Shown here: in pieces, positions 17,436 to 26,118 of the stretch
How positions within the stretch are numbered: the first letter of the stretch is position 1
Layout: the number at the start of each line of letters is the position of its first letter
NCBI GenBank assembly: GCA_004555405.1
Contig: SFIE01000016.1
Location: 1-62,816 of the forward strand
Source: Subdoligranulum sp.
GTDB lineage: Bacteria; Bacillota; Clostridia; Oscillospirales; Ruminococcaceae
Reading direction: 5' to 3'
DNA: 62,816 bases
Notes under the pieces: generated by a model
What the model was told of the DNA's origin: nothing
Seen by the model: the letters and a program-made list of their open reading frames with translations, nothing else
Database searches by the model: none
Position numbers and translations under genes: made by a program

Positions 17436-19408
17436 AGCTGGCTGCCGGGCTTGATGGCAGCATCAAGCTGCAGCACGGTCACCTTGCCCTCGGAATCCTC
17501 GGCCGAGATCACCATGCCCTCGCTCACATACTTGCCCTTCATCATGGGGCGGGGCGCAAGGTTGGCCACGATTACCAGATTTTTGCCCACCAGATCCTCA
17601 GGCTTATACCACTTGGCAATGCCGGAAAGGATCGTGCGCTCGCGCTCGCCGTCAAACAGCTTGAACTTGAGCAGCTTTTTGCTCTCAGGCACATTTTCGC
17701 ACTCCAGCACCTTGGCCACGCGCATTTCGCACTTGGCAAAATCGTCGATCGTGATCTCGGGCAGATGCTCCAGAGCCTCGCCCTTGGTTTCCTCGGCAGG
17801 GGCCTGCTGGGCGGCGTTGGCAGCCTGTGCGGCAGTGCGGCGTTCTTCGTCCTGGCGGGTCAGCTCGGCAATTTCCTTGGCCACATCAATGCGGGGGAAC
17901 AAAGCCTCGCCCTTATGCACCGTGTAGCTGTGCTTGGTGCCGTAGGTCAGGCCCTCATACTGCATATCCTCTGCAGACAGGCCCAGCTGCTCGGCCATTT
18001 TGGGGGTGGTGTTGGGCAGATAAGGGGTCAGCAGGGCGGCGGCGGCGCGCAGAGCCTCGCACAGATGGTACAGTACGCTTTCCAAACGGGCCTTGCGGCT
18101 TTCGTCCTTGGCCAGTGCCCAGGGGGCGTTTTCGTCAATGTACTTGTTGGCACGCTGCACTACCTTGAAGATCTCGGTCAGTGCCTGCGGGATCAGCAGC
18201 TCGTCCATGTCCTTGGTCACGCAGTCAGCCAGATCGCGGATCATTTCCTCCAGCTCGGCATCCAGTGCGGCATCGCCTTCGCCCTGATCGGTCACAGTGC
18301 CGCCAAAGTACTTTTCGCACATGGCCACGCTGCGGCTCAGCAGGTTGCCCAGATCGTTTGCCAGATCGCTGTTGATGCGGTTGATCAAGGCCTCGTTGGT
18401 GAACATACCGTCATTGCCGAAGGGAACCTCGCGCAGCAGGAAATAGCGGATCGCATCCACGCCGTAGCGCTGACACAGCACCTCGGGGTTGACCACGTTG
18501 CCTACGCTCTTGCTCATCTTGCCGCCGTTCATCAGCAGCCAGCCGTGGCCGAACACCTTGCCGGGCAGGGGCAGATCCAGAGCCATCAGCATGGCGGGCC
18601 ACAGAATGGTGTGGAATCGAAGGATCTCCTTGCCCACCATGTGAATGTTGGCGGGCCAGTAGCGGTCGTAGTCGTGATAAGTATCGTTGCCGTAGCCCAG
18701 AGCGGAAATGTAGTTGCTCAGAGCATCTACCCACACATACATGGTGTGCTTGGGATCAAAGGGAACAGGAATGCCCCAGGGCACAGTGGTGCGGGAAACG
18801 CAGGTGTCCTGCAGGCCCTGCTTGATGAAGGCGATCATCTCGTTGCGGCGGCTGGCAGGCTGAATGAAATCGGGGTGATCCTCATAATACTGCAGCAGGC
18901 GATCGGCATATTTGCCGGTTTTAAAGAAGTAAGCTTCCTCGTGTGCCTCATATACAGGGCGGTGGCAGTCGGGGCAGCAGCCGTTTTCGTCCAGCTGGCT
19001 GTCGGTCCAAAAGCTTTCGCAGGGCTTGCAGTAATGGCCGGAATATTCGCCCTTGTAAATGTCACCCTGCTCATAAAGCTTGGTGAAGATCTTCTGGCAG
19101 GTTTCAATGTGGTAATCGTCGGTGGTGCGCACAAAGCGATCATAGCTGACATCCATCAGCTTCCACAGATCCTTTACGGTAGCCACGATCTCGTCCACAT
19201 ACTGTTTGGGGGTCACGCCCTTGGCGGCAGCTTTGTCCTGAATTTTCTGGCCGTGCTCGTCAGTGCCGGTCAGAAACATCACATCATAGCCCTGCATCCG
19301 CTTAAAGCGGGCCAATGCATCGCAGGCCACGGTGGTGTAGCTGTGGCCGATGTGCAGCTTGTCGCTGGGGTAGTAAATGGGAGTGGTGATGTAAAATTTC
19401 TTATCCAT
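17429..19408 (-). CDS. metG: Methionyl-tRNA synthetase
   Basis: Charges tRNA-Met with methionine using ATP. 659 residues: class I catalytic domain with H-I-G-H (19-22) and K-M-S-K-S (297-301); a zinc knuckle with C127, C130, C145 and C148; the anticodon-binding helices; then a C-terminal EMAP-type tRNA-binding domain (about 555-659) that dimerises the enzyme. AAAGGAA precedes the ATG. A weak hairpin (about 19430-19453) lies between the racemase and metG. No T-box leader was seen. Confidence 0.96.
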   Translation of the reverse strand: MDKKFYITTPIYYPSDKLHIGHSYTTVACDALARFKRMQGYDVMFLTGTDEHGQKIQDKAAAKGVTPKQYVDEIVATVKDLWKLMDVSYDRFVRTTDDYHIETCQKIFTKLYEQGDIYKGEYSGHYCKPCESFWTDSQLDENGCCPDCHRPVYEAHEEAYFFKTGKYADRLLQYYEDHPDFIQPASRRNEMIAFIKQGLQDTCVSRTTVPWGIPVPFDPKHTMYVWVDALSNYISALGYGNDTYHDYDRYWPANIHMVGKEILRFHTILWPAMLMALDLPLPGKVFGHGWLLMNGGKMSKSVGNVVNPEVLCQRYGVDAIRYFLLREVPFGNDGMFTNEALINRINSDLANDLGNLLSRSVAMCEKYFGGTVTDQGEGDAALDAELEEMIRDLADCVTKDMDELLIPQALTEIFKVVQRANKYIDENAPWALAKDESRKARLESVLYHLCEALRAAAALLTPYLPNTTPKMAEQLGLSAEDMQYEGLTYGTKHSYTVHKGEALFPRIDVAKEIAELTRQDEERRTAAQAANAAQQAPAEETKGEALEHLPEITIDDFAKCEMRVAKVLECENVPESKKLLKFKLFDGERERTILSGIAKWYKPEDLVGKNLVIVANLAPRPMMKGKYVSEGMVISAEDSEGKVTVLQLDAAIKPGSQLC

Positions 19409-19459
19409 ATTCGCTATTTCCTTTCATATAAAATGCCGCGAATGAAACGGCATCCGGAA

Positions 19460-20188
19460 TCAGAATGAAAAACCGACGGGCGTTTTGCCGCAGGCTTCAA
19501 TGGAGCGCTTGGCCAGCACCTCGCTGGAATCCAGATAAAAGCTGTTCAGCTTTTCATCGCGCTTCACAAGGCTCAGCTCGGTGCAGCCCAGCACGGCCAT
19601 GTTGCAGCCCTGCTCCTTTAAATGGCTGCTGATGCGCTCAAACACGGCCATATCGGCGCGCTTGCCCTGCTTGATCTGGCCGTAGATGATCTGCATCAGC
19701 GCAGCCTGATCTTCTTCGCAGGGAACCGCACAGTCAAGGCCCTGCTCGGCGCACATTTTTTGGTAAGCACCGGTAACCACGGTGCCTGTGGTGGCTAAAA
19801 TGCCCAATTTGCGGCAGCCGCCTGCAATGGCCTGCTGCACGGTGAGGCGCGGCATATGCAAAACCGGCACAGGCAGAGAAGCGGCCAGACGGTCAAAAAA
19901 ATAATGCGCGGTGTTGCACGGAATGGCGATCACGGTGGCGCCGTAGCGCACCAGCATTTGGGCGTCGCGCTCCATAATGGCAAAGGGATCGGTGCGGCAC
20001 TTGCCCAGAATAAACTCGGTGCGGTCAGGCGTGGTGGCGCGGCTGCTCAAAACCAGATCGATATGGTCCTGATCGCGCGCAGCCTGTGTGTGCTCGGTGA
20101 CCATCTGGTAAAAATAACAGCTGGCAGCGGGGCCAAGCCCGCCCAAAATGCCAAGCACAGGGTGATCGATATCGTAGAAATTTTCCAT
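19460..20188 (-). CDS. Aspartate/glutamate racemase family protein
   Basis: Cofactor-independent amino-acid racemase, probably aspartate racemase, giving D-aspartate for peptidoglycan or other uses. 242 residues from the ATG at 20188, which has AAGGAGG 8 bases upstream; in-frame codons extend further up but have no such site and would cross the promoter. The two catalytic cysteines are C91 (I-P-C-N-T-A-H) and C202 (L-G-C-T-E-L). N-terminal G-I-L-G-G-L-G-P is typical of the aspartate racemase branch rather than MurI. First gene of the metG unit. Confidence 0.88.
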   Translation of the reverse strand: MENFYDIDHPVLGILGGLGPAASCYFYQMVTEHTQAARDQDHIDLVLSSRATTPDRTEFILGKCRTDPFAIMERDAQMLVRYGATVIAIPCNTAHYFFDRLAASLPVPVLHMPRLTVQQAIAGGCRKLGILATTGTVVTGAYQKMCAEQGLDCAVPCEEDQAALMQIIYGQIKQGKRADMAVFERISSHLKEQGCNMAVLGCTELSLVKRDEKLNSFYLDSSEVLAKRSIEACGKTPVGFSF

Positions 20189-20237
20189 GAAGAAAGCCTC
20201 CTTTCGCGGTGCGGGGCAAAAGTTCACAGATACTGCT

Positions 20238-20266
20238 ATTATAGGATATAAAGAAAAAAACTGCAA
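20238..20266 (-). promoter_or_regulatory. Promoter of the racemase-metG-tatD unit
   Basis: Minus strand TTGCAG, a 17-base spacer and TATAAT. The gap 20189-20547 also holds a plus-strand promoter and a short repeat copy. Confidence 0.7.
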
Positions 20267-20384
20267 GCATTGGGGCGGTGAATCTGGCAGCAAAATCAAA
20301 ATTTTCTGCCTGCCCGCAGCTGGCCGGATCAAACGACAAAAGTATATATAGAAAAAATCAATCAATTCATGGCTAAAAGCATGG

Positions 20385-20413
20385 TTTACAAATAAAGTGC
20401 TTTGGAGTAAGAT
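20385..20413 (+). promoter_or_regulatory. Promoter of the EamA transporter gene
   Basis: TTTACA, a 17-base spacer and TAAGAT. The transcript would run through the short inverted-repeat copy at 20479-20531. Confidence 0.55.
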
Positions 20414-20478
20414 AAAACCGTTGCCCCCGCCTGGCCAAAGTATGGCCGGCAGAAACAGGGGTTATTCAAAGGAAAAAA

Positions 20479-20531
20479 GCAGCACCGCATCATTCCAAGA
20501 GCCAGTTGGGCGGGAATGGCGCAGTGCTGCC
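20479..20531 (+). repeat. Short deletion copy of the inverted-repeat element (copy E)
   Basis: GCAGCACCGCATCATTCC at the left and GGGAATGGCGCAGTGCTGC at the right are the element ends with the middle lost. It ends 16 bases before the EamA start, so in RNA it would form a hairpin beside the ribosome site. Confidence 0.55.
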
Positions 20532-20547
20532 AAAGGTGTATAAGATC

Positions 20548-21441
20548 ATGAAATCTCTGAGTCAAACGCAGTATAATCTTTTATTGTTTATGGTGGTGGC
20601 CCTGTGGGGCAGCCTGTATGTGGGCAACCGCGTGATCCTTGGCTATATGCCGGTGCTGTGGCTGCTTTTCTTTCGCTTTGCCATCAGCGCTGCGGTGCTG
20701 ATCCCCATCACCATCCAGCGCGGTTTTTTGCAGCCGCAGCGGGCGGACTGGCCGCGTTTTCTGCTGGTGGGCGGCGTGGGATATTTTGCTTCCAACGCAC
20801 TGCTCACGCTCTGCACGCGCCTTACCAATGCCAGCCTTGCCAGCCTGCTGAACAGCCTGAGCCCTGTTTTCATGCTGGTGTTCGCCTATTTTATGCTGGG
20901 GGAAAAAATCACGCCCCGCAAGGTGATCGTGATCGCCGTAGCCATTGGCGGTGCGGCGGCGATCGTGGGCGGCCCCGGCAACAATGTGAATCTGTGGGGC
21001 CTTTTCTGTGCGGTGGCCAGCGTGGTTTTGTGGAGCTTCAACTCGATTTTTATGAAAAGTCTTACCGCAAAATATGATCCGCTTACTGTAACGGCCTATG
21101 GCATGGCGGTGGCGGCAGTGTTCAGCCTGCCCACGGCTTTTGTGGAATCTGCCGTGGAGGGTGCGGACGTGGTTTGGGCGCTTGAGCCTGCCCTTTGGAT
21201 GGCGTTTGTGGCGCTGGTTTGCACGGCATTTGCCCACATGATGTGGAATTTCTGCCTGGCGCATCAAGAGGCCGGGCACTGTGCTGCCTTCTATCCGGTG
21301 CAGCCCATGGTGTCCATGCTGCTGGGCGTGGTGCTGCTGGGCGAAAAGGTCACCCCCAGCTTTTTGCTGGGCAGCGCACTGATCATTTTCAGTGTGGTGC
21401 TGAACAGCCTGCCCGCCAGGACAAAAGACAACCCCGTTTAA
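20548..21441 (+). CDS. EamA/DMT-family transporter
   Basis: 297 residues with ten predicted membrane helices formed by two EamA repeats (about 8-140 and 150-290), the layout of drug/metabolite exporters such as RhaT and YdcZ-like proteins. The start ATG at 20548 has AAGGTG about 10 bases upstream; an upstream in-frame TTG at 20506 lies within the repeat copy and is rejected. Single-gene unit with its own promoter and terminator. Substrate cannot be predicted; amino acids or metabolites are typical of the family. Confidence 0.85.
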   Translation: MKSLSQTQYNLLLFMVVALWGSLYVGNRVILGYMPVLWLLFFRFAISAAVLIPITIQRGFLQPQRADWPRFLLVGGVGYFASNALLTLCTRLTNASLASLLNSLSPVFMLVFAYFMLGEKITPRKVIVIAVAIGGAAAIVGGPGNNVNLWGLFCAVASVVLWSFNSIFMKSLTAKYDPLTVTAYGMAVAAVFSLPTAFVESAVEGADVVWALEPALWMAFVALVCTAFAHMMWNFCLAHQEAGHCAAFYPVQPMVSMLLGVVLLGEKVTPSFLLGSALIIFSVVLNSLPARTKDNPV

Positions 21442-21446
21442 AAATT

Positions 21447-21484
21447 GGCCGCTGCACTCTTTTTGGGCGCAGCGGCCCTTTTTT
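21447..21484 (+). terminator. Terminator after the EamA gene
   Basis: GGCCGCTGC and GCAGCGGCC pair, followed by CTTTTTT. Confidence 0.9.
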
Positions 21485-21485
21485 G

Positions 21486-21514
21486 TTGCAAATAAAAGAC
21501 AAAAATGCTACAAT
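21486..21514 (+). promoter_or_regulatory. Promoter of the rhamnose operon
   Basis: TTGCAA, a 17-base spacer and TACAAT, beginning directly after the preceding terminator. Confidence 0.65.
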
Positions 21515-21652
21515 AAATCAAACTATGGGCAGAAGCCGAAAGCGTTGCCCATAGGGGCAAAATGCGCCCAAACAAAGCCCCTTTGCTGCGCAGGGCGGGC
21601 ATTAAAAAGTGTTTTCGGGCGAACCAACAGAAAAGGAAAGGGGGCGCGGCTC

Positions 21653-22417
21653 TTGGCAAAAATCAGTGCAGGGATCGTGACCTATAACGATTTTGAGGAA
21701 GCGAAGCTGGCGGCGGACACAGTGCTGCAGTACTGCCCGGAAGCTGCGCTTTATATGATAGACAATGCCAGTGCGGACGGCACGGGCGAAAAGCTGCAAA
21801 CAGCCCTGCAGGGCCGGGCCAAGGTGATCTGCCTGCCCGAAAACATTGGCTTTGGAAAAGGGCACAACACCGTGATCCCCATGCTGGAAAGCGATTATCA
21901 TTTTGTGCTGAACCCCGATATTCAGGTGAACAGTGATGTGCTGCAGCAGATGTGCGCATGGATGGACGACCACCCCGAGGTGGTCATGGCCACGCCGCAG
22001 CTGTTTTTCCCGGATGGCCGCAAGCAAAACCTGCCCCGCCGCGTGCCCAGCTTTTTGGGGCTTTTGGCGCGTCAGGTGCCGGGCTTTTCCCCGCTGCAGC
22101 GGTTTGACCGCCACTACACCATGCTGGATGAGGATCTGAGCCTGCCGCACGAGATCCAGTTTTGCACGGGCAGCTTTTTCTGTATGCGCACCGAGGTGTT
22201 TTGCAAAATGGGCGGGTTTGACCCCGGCTACTTTATGTATGTGGAGGACGCTGACATCACCCGCAAGGCCATGCAGTACGGAAAGGTGTTTTTGCTGCCG
22301 CAGTTTGGCGCAGTTCACGCATGGCACCGAAACCCCAGCCGCGATGCCAAGCATTTCACCATGCAGCTGGGCAGCATGATGCGCTATTTTAAGCGCTGGG
22401 GCTTTCGCATATACTGA
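21653..22417 (+). CDS. Family 2 glycosyltransferase (rhamnosyltransferase-like)
   Basis: 254 residues from a TTG at 21653, where A-K-I-S-A-G-I-V-T-Y-N-D begins the GT-A fold and a GGAAAGGGGG site lies upstream. D-N-A-S-A-D-G-T binds the nucleotide sugar, L-N-P-D-I is the metal-binding D-x-D equivalent, and V-E-D-A-D supplies the base. The pattern G-F-D-P-G-Y-F-M-Y-V-E-D matches WbbL-type rhamnosyltransferases. First gene of an operon with dTDP-rhamnose genes, so it probably uses dTDP-L-rhamnose for a wall or surface glycan. The acceptor is unknown. Confidence 0.88.
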   Translation: MAKISAGIVTYNDFEEAKLAADTVLQYCPEAALYMIDNASADGTGEKLQTALQGRAKVICLPENIGFGKGHNTVIPMLESDYHFVLNPDIQVNSDVLQQMCAWMDDHPEVVMATPQLFFPDGRKQNLPRRVPSFLGLLARQVPGFSPLQRFDRHYTMLDEDLSLPHEIQFCTGSFFCMRTEVFCKMGGFDPGYFMYVEDADITRKAMQYGKVFLLPQFGAVHAWHRNPSRDAKHFTMQLGSMMRYFKRWGFRIY

Positions 22418-22455
22418 ACGAACATTGGAACACTTCCATAAGGAGATAAAACGCT

Positions 22456-23343
22456 ATGAAGGGAATTATTCTGGCCGGCGGTGCCGGCACCCGTTTGTAT
22501 CCGTTGACCATGGTCACCAGCAAGCAGCTGCTGCCGGTGTACGATAAGCCCATGATCTACTATCCGCTCAGCACGCTGATGCTGGCCGGCATTCAGGATA
22601 TTCTGATCATTTCCACCCCCACGGATACGCCCCGGTTTGAGGCTCTGCTGGGGGATGGCAGCCAGTTTGGCGTACACCTGCAGTATAAGGTGCAGCCCAG
22701 CCCCGACGGCTTGGCGCAGGCGTTTATTCTGGGCGAGGAATTCATCGGAAACGATTGCTGCGCCATGGTGCTGGGCGATAATATTTTTTACGGCGCAGGC
22801 TTTAGCAAATACCTGAAAAACGCCGCTGAAAATGCCGAAAAAAATGGCCGCAGCACGGTGTTTGGCTACTATGTAAACGATCCCGAGCGCTTTGGCGTGG
22901 TGGCGTTTGACGAAAACGGCTGTGCCACCAGCATTGAGGAAAAACCTGCGCAGCCCAAGAGCAATTACGCCGTGACCGGCCTGTATTTCTACAACGATCA
23001 GGTGGTGAAAAAGGCCAAAGAAGTAAAGCCCAGCGCCCGCGGCGAGCTGGAGATCACCACACTGAATCAGATGTATCTGGAGGAAGGCAAGCTGGATGTG
23101 CAGCTGCTGGGCCGCGGCTTTGCCTGGCTGGACACCGGCACCATGGACAGCCTTGTGGAAGCAGCCGATTTTGTGCAGATGGTGGAAAAGCGCCAGGGCA
23201 TCAAGATCAGCGCCCCCGAGGAGATCGCCTATAAATTTGGCTGGATCAGCCGCGAAAAGCTGATGGAAAGCGCCGAGCGCTACGGCAAATCGCCCTATGG
23301 CACCCATTTGAAGAATGTGGCCGAGGGAAAATTGATGTACTAA
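22456..23343 (+). CDS. rfbA: Glucose-1-phosphate thymidylyltransferase
   Basis: Makes dTDP-glucose from glucose-1-phosphate and dTTP, the first step to dTDP-L-rhamnose. 295 residues, typical for RmlA. The G-G-A-G-T-R-L-Y-P-L-T signature starts at residue 8; K-Q-L-L-P-V-Y-D-K-P-M-I-Y-Y-P and L-G-D-N-I-F-Y-G are characteristic. A ribosome site (AAGGAG) precedes the ATG. It lies 38 bases after the glycosyltransferase and 49 before rfbD. Confidence 0.96.
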   Translation: MKGIILAGGAGTRLYPLTMVTSKQLLPVYDKPMIYYPLSTLMLAGIQDILIISTPTDTPRFEALLGDGSQFGVHLQYKVQPSPDGLAQAFILGEEFIGNDCCAMVLGDNIFYGAGFSKYLKNAAENAEKNGRSTVFGYYVNDPERFGVVAFDENGCATSIEEKPAQPKSNYAVTGLYFYNDQVVKKAKEVKPSARGELEITTLNQMYLEEGKLDVQLLGRGFAWLDTGTMDSLVEAADFVQMVEKRQGIKISAPEEIAYKFGWISREKLMESAERYGKSPYGTHLKNVAEGKLMY

Positions 23344-23392
23344 GGCAGCACCGCCTTAAAACCCCCACGGAAATGAGAACGGAGGAACTGGC

Positions 23393-24307
23393 ATGAAAAT
23401 TTTGATCACAGGCTGCAACGGGCAGCTGGGCACCGAGCTGCAAAAGCAGCTGCGGCAGGAAAAAAGTGAGCTGGGCCCCGTGCCCGAGCGCCTGCGCAAC
23501 GCCACGGTGATCGCAGTGGATGTGGATCAGCTGGACATCACCGACCGTCAGGCAACGGTGGATTTTGTGCGCCGCCAGCACCCGGATACCATTATCAACT
23601 GCGCCGCCTTTACCAATGTGGACGGCTGCGAAACCAACCACGATGCCGCTTTTAAGGTGAATGCCATCGGCCCGCGCAATCTGGCCATGGCAGCGGAAAA
23701 GATCGGCGCACGCCTGATCCATGTGTCCACCGATTATGTGTTCCCCGGCACCGAAAACGGAGGCATTCCCCTGGACGAAGCCACCCTGCCCGGCCCCATT
23801 TCGGCCTACGGCAGCACCAAGCTGTTGGGCGAGCAGTATGTGCAAAAATTCTGCCGACGCCATTTTATTGTGCGCACGGCATGGCTGTATAGCTATTACG
23901 GCAAAAACTTTGTGAAAACCATGGTGAATGCAGGCCGCAAGCTGGGCAAGCTGACCGTGGTGAACGATCAGCTGGGCAACCCCACCAACGCAGTGGATCT
24001 GGGCCATGTGATCCTGCAGCTGGCGGTCAGCCACGAATACGGCGTGTATCACTGCACGGGCGAGGGCGTGTGCAGCTGGTATGACTTTGCCTGCGAGATC
24101 ATTCGCCTGAGCGGCGTGCAGGCCCAGGTGACCCCCTGTACCAGCGCGCAGTATAAGCAGATGAACCCGGCCAGCACCAACCGCCCGGCCTGGAGCGCAC
24201 TGGACAACCGTATGCTGCGCTGCACGGCAGGAGATCCCGTTCGCCCGTGGCAGCAGGCACTGGAGTGCTTCTTTGCCCACTGGGACGGCGAAAACGGAAT
24301 GAAATAA
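23393..24307 (+). CDS. rfbD: dTDP-4-dehydrorhamnose reductase
   Basis: Last step of dTDP-L-rhamnose synthesis: NAD(P)H reduces dTDP-4-keto-L-rhamnose. 304 residues of the short-chain dehydrogenase fold. G-C-N-G-Q-L-G-T-E-L (7-16) is the nucleotide-binding turn, V-S-T-D-Y-V-F-P-G and Y-G-S-T-K-L-L-G-E carry the catalytic Tyr-Lys pair. GGAGG lies upstream of the ATG. The epimerase RfbC that should act before it is not encoded in the window. Confidence 0.95.
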   Translation: MKILITGCNGQLGTELQKQLRQEKSELGPVPERLRNATVIAVDVDQLDITDRQATVDFVRRQHPDTIINCAAFTNVDGCETNHDAAFKVNAIGPRNLAMAAEKIGARLIHVSTDYVFPGTENGGIPLDEATLPGPISAYGSTKLLGEQYVQKFCRRHFIVRTAWLYSYYGKNFVKTMVNAGRKLGKLTVVNDQLGNPTNAVDLGHVILQLAVSHEYGVYHCTGEGVCSWYDFACEIIRLSGVQAQVTPCTSAQYKQMNPASTNRPAWSALDNRMLRCTAGDPVRPWQQALECFFAHWDGENGMK

Positions 24308-24329
24308 TCATAGAAAGTGAAGTAAAACC

Positions 24330-25397
24330 ATGAAGAAAACCTACCTGATCACCGGCTGCGCCGGGTTTATCGGCTCGAATTTTGTATACTATATGCTGAA
24401 AAAGTATGATAATATACTTTTGGTAAACTTAGATAAGCTGACTTATGCCGGCAACCTGGAAAATCTGAAGGGCGTAGAGGGCGACCCCCGCCATGTGTTT
24501 GTGCAGGGCGATATCTGCGATAAAGAGCTGGTGTCCGGCCTGTTCCGGAAGTATGATTTTGACTATGTGATCAACTTTGCCGCCGAAAGCCATGTGGACC
24601 GCAGCATTTCCAACCCCGAAATTTTTGTGCAGAGCAATGTGATGGGCACGGTAAATCTGCTGCAGCGCGCCAAAGAGGCATGGTATGATGCCGATGCCAA
24701 AACATGGAAAGAGAGCAAAAAATACCTGCAGGTTTCCACCGACGAAGTGTACGGCACGCTGGGGGCCGAGGGCTATTTTATGGAAACCACGCCCCTGTGC
24801 CCGCACAGCCCCTATTCCAGCAGCAAGGCCAGCGCCGATATGTTTGTGATGGCCTTCCACGACACCTACGGAATGCCGGTGAACATTACCCGCTGCTCCA
24901 ACAACTACGGCCCCTATCAGTTCCCCGAAAAGCTGATCCCGCTGATGATCAACAATGTCAAGCATCACAAGCAGCTGCCTGTGTATGGCGACGGTATGCA
25001 GGTGCGTGACTGGCTGTATGTGGAGGATCACTGCAAGGCCATCGACATGGTGGCAAACGGAGGCAAAATTGGTGAGGTGTACAATGTGGGCGGCCACAAC
25101 GAGCGCCCCAACATCTTTATCGTGAAAACCATCATCAGCCAGCTGCATGACCGCCTGCAGGACGAAGGCATCAGCGAGCAGCTGATCCGGCACGTGGCCG
25201 ACCGCCTTGGCCACGACCGCCGCTATGGCATTGACCCCACCAAGATCAAAAACGATCTGGGCTGGTATCCTGAAACCCCCTTTGAAAAGGGCATTGTGCT
25301 TACCATCGACTGGTATTTGCAGCATGAGGATTGGATGAACAATGTGACCAGCGGCAATTATCAGAAATACTATCAGGAAATGTATAAGAATAAATAA
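24330..25397 (+). CDS. rfbB: dTDP-glucose 4,6-dehydratase
   Basis: Converts dTDP-glucose to dTDP-4-keto-6-deoxyglucose with bound NAD. 355 residues, normal for RmlB. G-C-A-G-F-I-G-S-N-F (8-17) binds NAD; V-S-T-D-E-V-Y-G-T-L carries the catalytic Asp-Glu; Y-S-S-S-K-A-S-A-D has the Tyr-Lys pair. Last gene of the glycosyltransferase-rfbA-rfbD-rfbB operon, followed by a terminator nine bases after the stop. Confidence 0.96.
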   Translation: MKKTYLITGCAGFIGSNFVYYMLKKYDNILLVNLDKLTYAGNLENLKGVEGDPRHVFVQGDICDKELVSGLFRKYDFDYVINFAAESHVDRSISNPEIFVQSNVMGTVNLLQRAKEAWYDADAKTWKESKKYLQVSTDEVYGTLGAEGYFMETTPLCPHSPYSSSKASADMFVMAFHDTYGMPVNITRCSNNYGPYQFPEKLIPLMINNVKHHKQLPVYGDGMQVRDWLYVEDHCKAIDMVANGGKIGEVYNVGGHNERPNIFIVKTIISQLHDRLQDEGISEQLIRHVADRLGHDRRYGIDPTKIKNDLGWYPETPFEKGIVLTIDWYLQHEDWMNNVTSGNYQKYYQEMYKNK

Positions 25398-25405
25398 CAA
25401 ATTGT

Positions 25406-25450
25406 AAAATACCGCCTGCGCTGTTTGGTTTGCCGCGCGGGCGGTATTTT
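25406..25450 (+). terminator. Terminator after rfbB
   Basis: AAAATACCGCC and GGCGGTATTTT pair, with GCGC/GCGC continuing inside. Confidence 0.8.
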
Positions 25451-26101
25451 GTATCGTGGCATTGGTTTTGCCGAAAGGCGGAGGGCTGTGAAAAACAACG
25501 ATCAAACGACCGGCGTGCAGCGCAGCTGCTGGCCGATGCGCTGGGAGGCACCGCACAAAATTTTTACTGTGTACACCGGCTGGACCGCACGGTGGGCGGC
25601 GTGATGGTGTATGCCCGCAGCGCCAAGGCGGCTGCGGCGCTTTCGGCGCAGATTCAGGAGAATCGGTTTCAAAAGGAATATTTTGCCGTGGTGCAGGGCA
25701 GCATGCAGCCGCCCCGGGGCGTTTTGCAGGACTATCTGTATCACGATAAACGAAAGGGCAAGGCCTATGCAGTAAAATCGCTGCGAAAGGGTGTGAAGCA
25801 GGCCGAGCTGGAATACAAAACGCTGGCCGAGGCCGCACAGAACGGCGAAACCATCAGCCTTGTGTGGGTGCGGCTGCATACGGGGCGCTTTCACCAGATC
25901 CGCGCCCAGTTTGCAGCGCGAAAAATGCCCCTTTTGGGCGATGGGCGCTACGGCAGCCGGGAGAAAGGCTGCGGCACGGCGCTGTTCAGCTGCGGGGTGG
26001 GCTTTGCGGCCCCGGCGGGCGGAAAAGAAGTTTTTGTGCGGCAAATGCCTCCAAGGGCGTTTCCGTGGAATGTGTTTGCGGAAGCTTTATACGATCTATA
26101 A
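25430..26101 (+). pseudogene. RluA-family pseudouridine synthase, N-terminus degraded
   Basis: The frame encodes most of an RluA-type catalytic domain, including V-H-R-L-D-R-T-V-G-G with the catalytic Asp and R-L-H-T-G-R-F-H-Q-I-R. The N-terminal part with the K-P-x-G motif is missing. The only in-frame upstream start (TTG at 25430) lies inside the rfbB terminator and has no ribosome site. A GTG at 25488 with GGAGGG just before it is in another frame, and that frame's translation (G-V-Q-R-S) looks like the lost N-terminal side, so a frameshift near 25520-25530 plus a deletion is likely. If expressed at all it would be a short form. Downstream reading frame is intact. Confidence 0.6.
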
Positions 26102-26118
26102 AAAAGGAGAGCGGAAAA

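Noticed and set aside
23344..23362. GGCAGCACCGCC after rfbA as another repeat copy
   Set aside because: Only about 12 bases match and the right end is missing.
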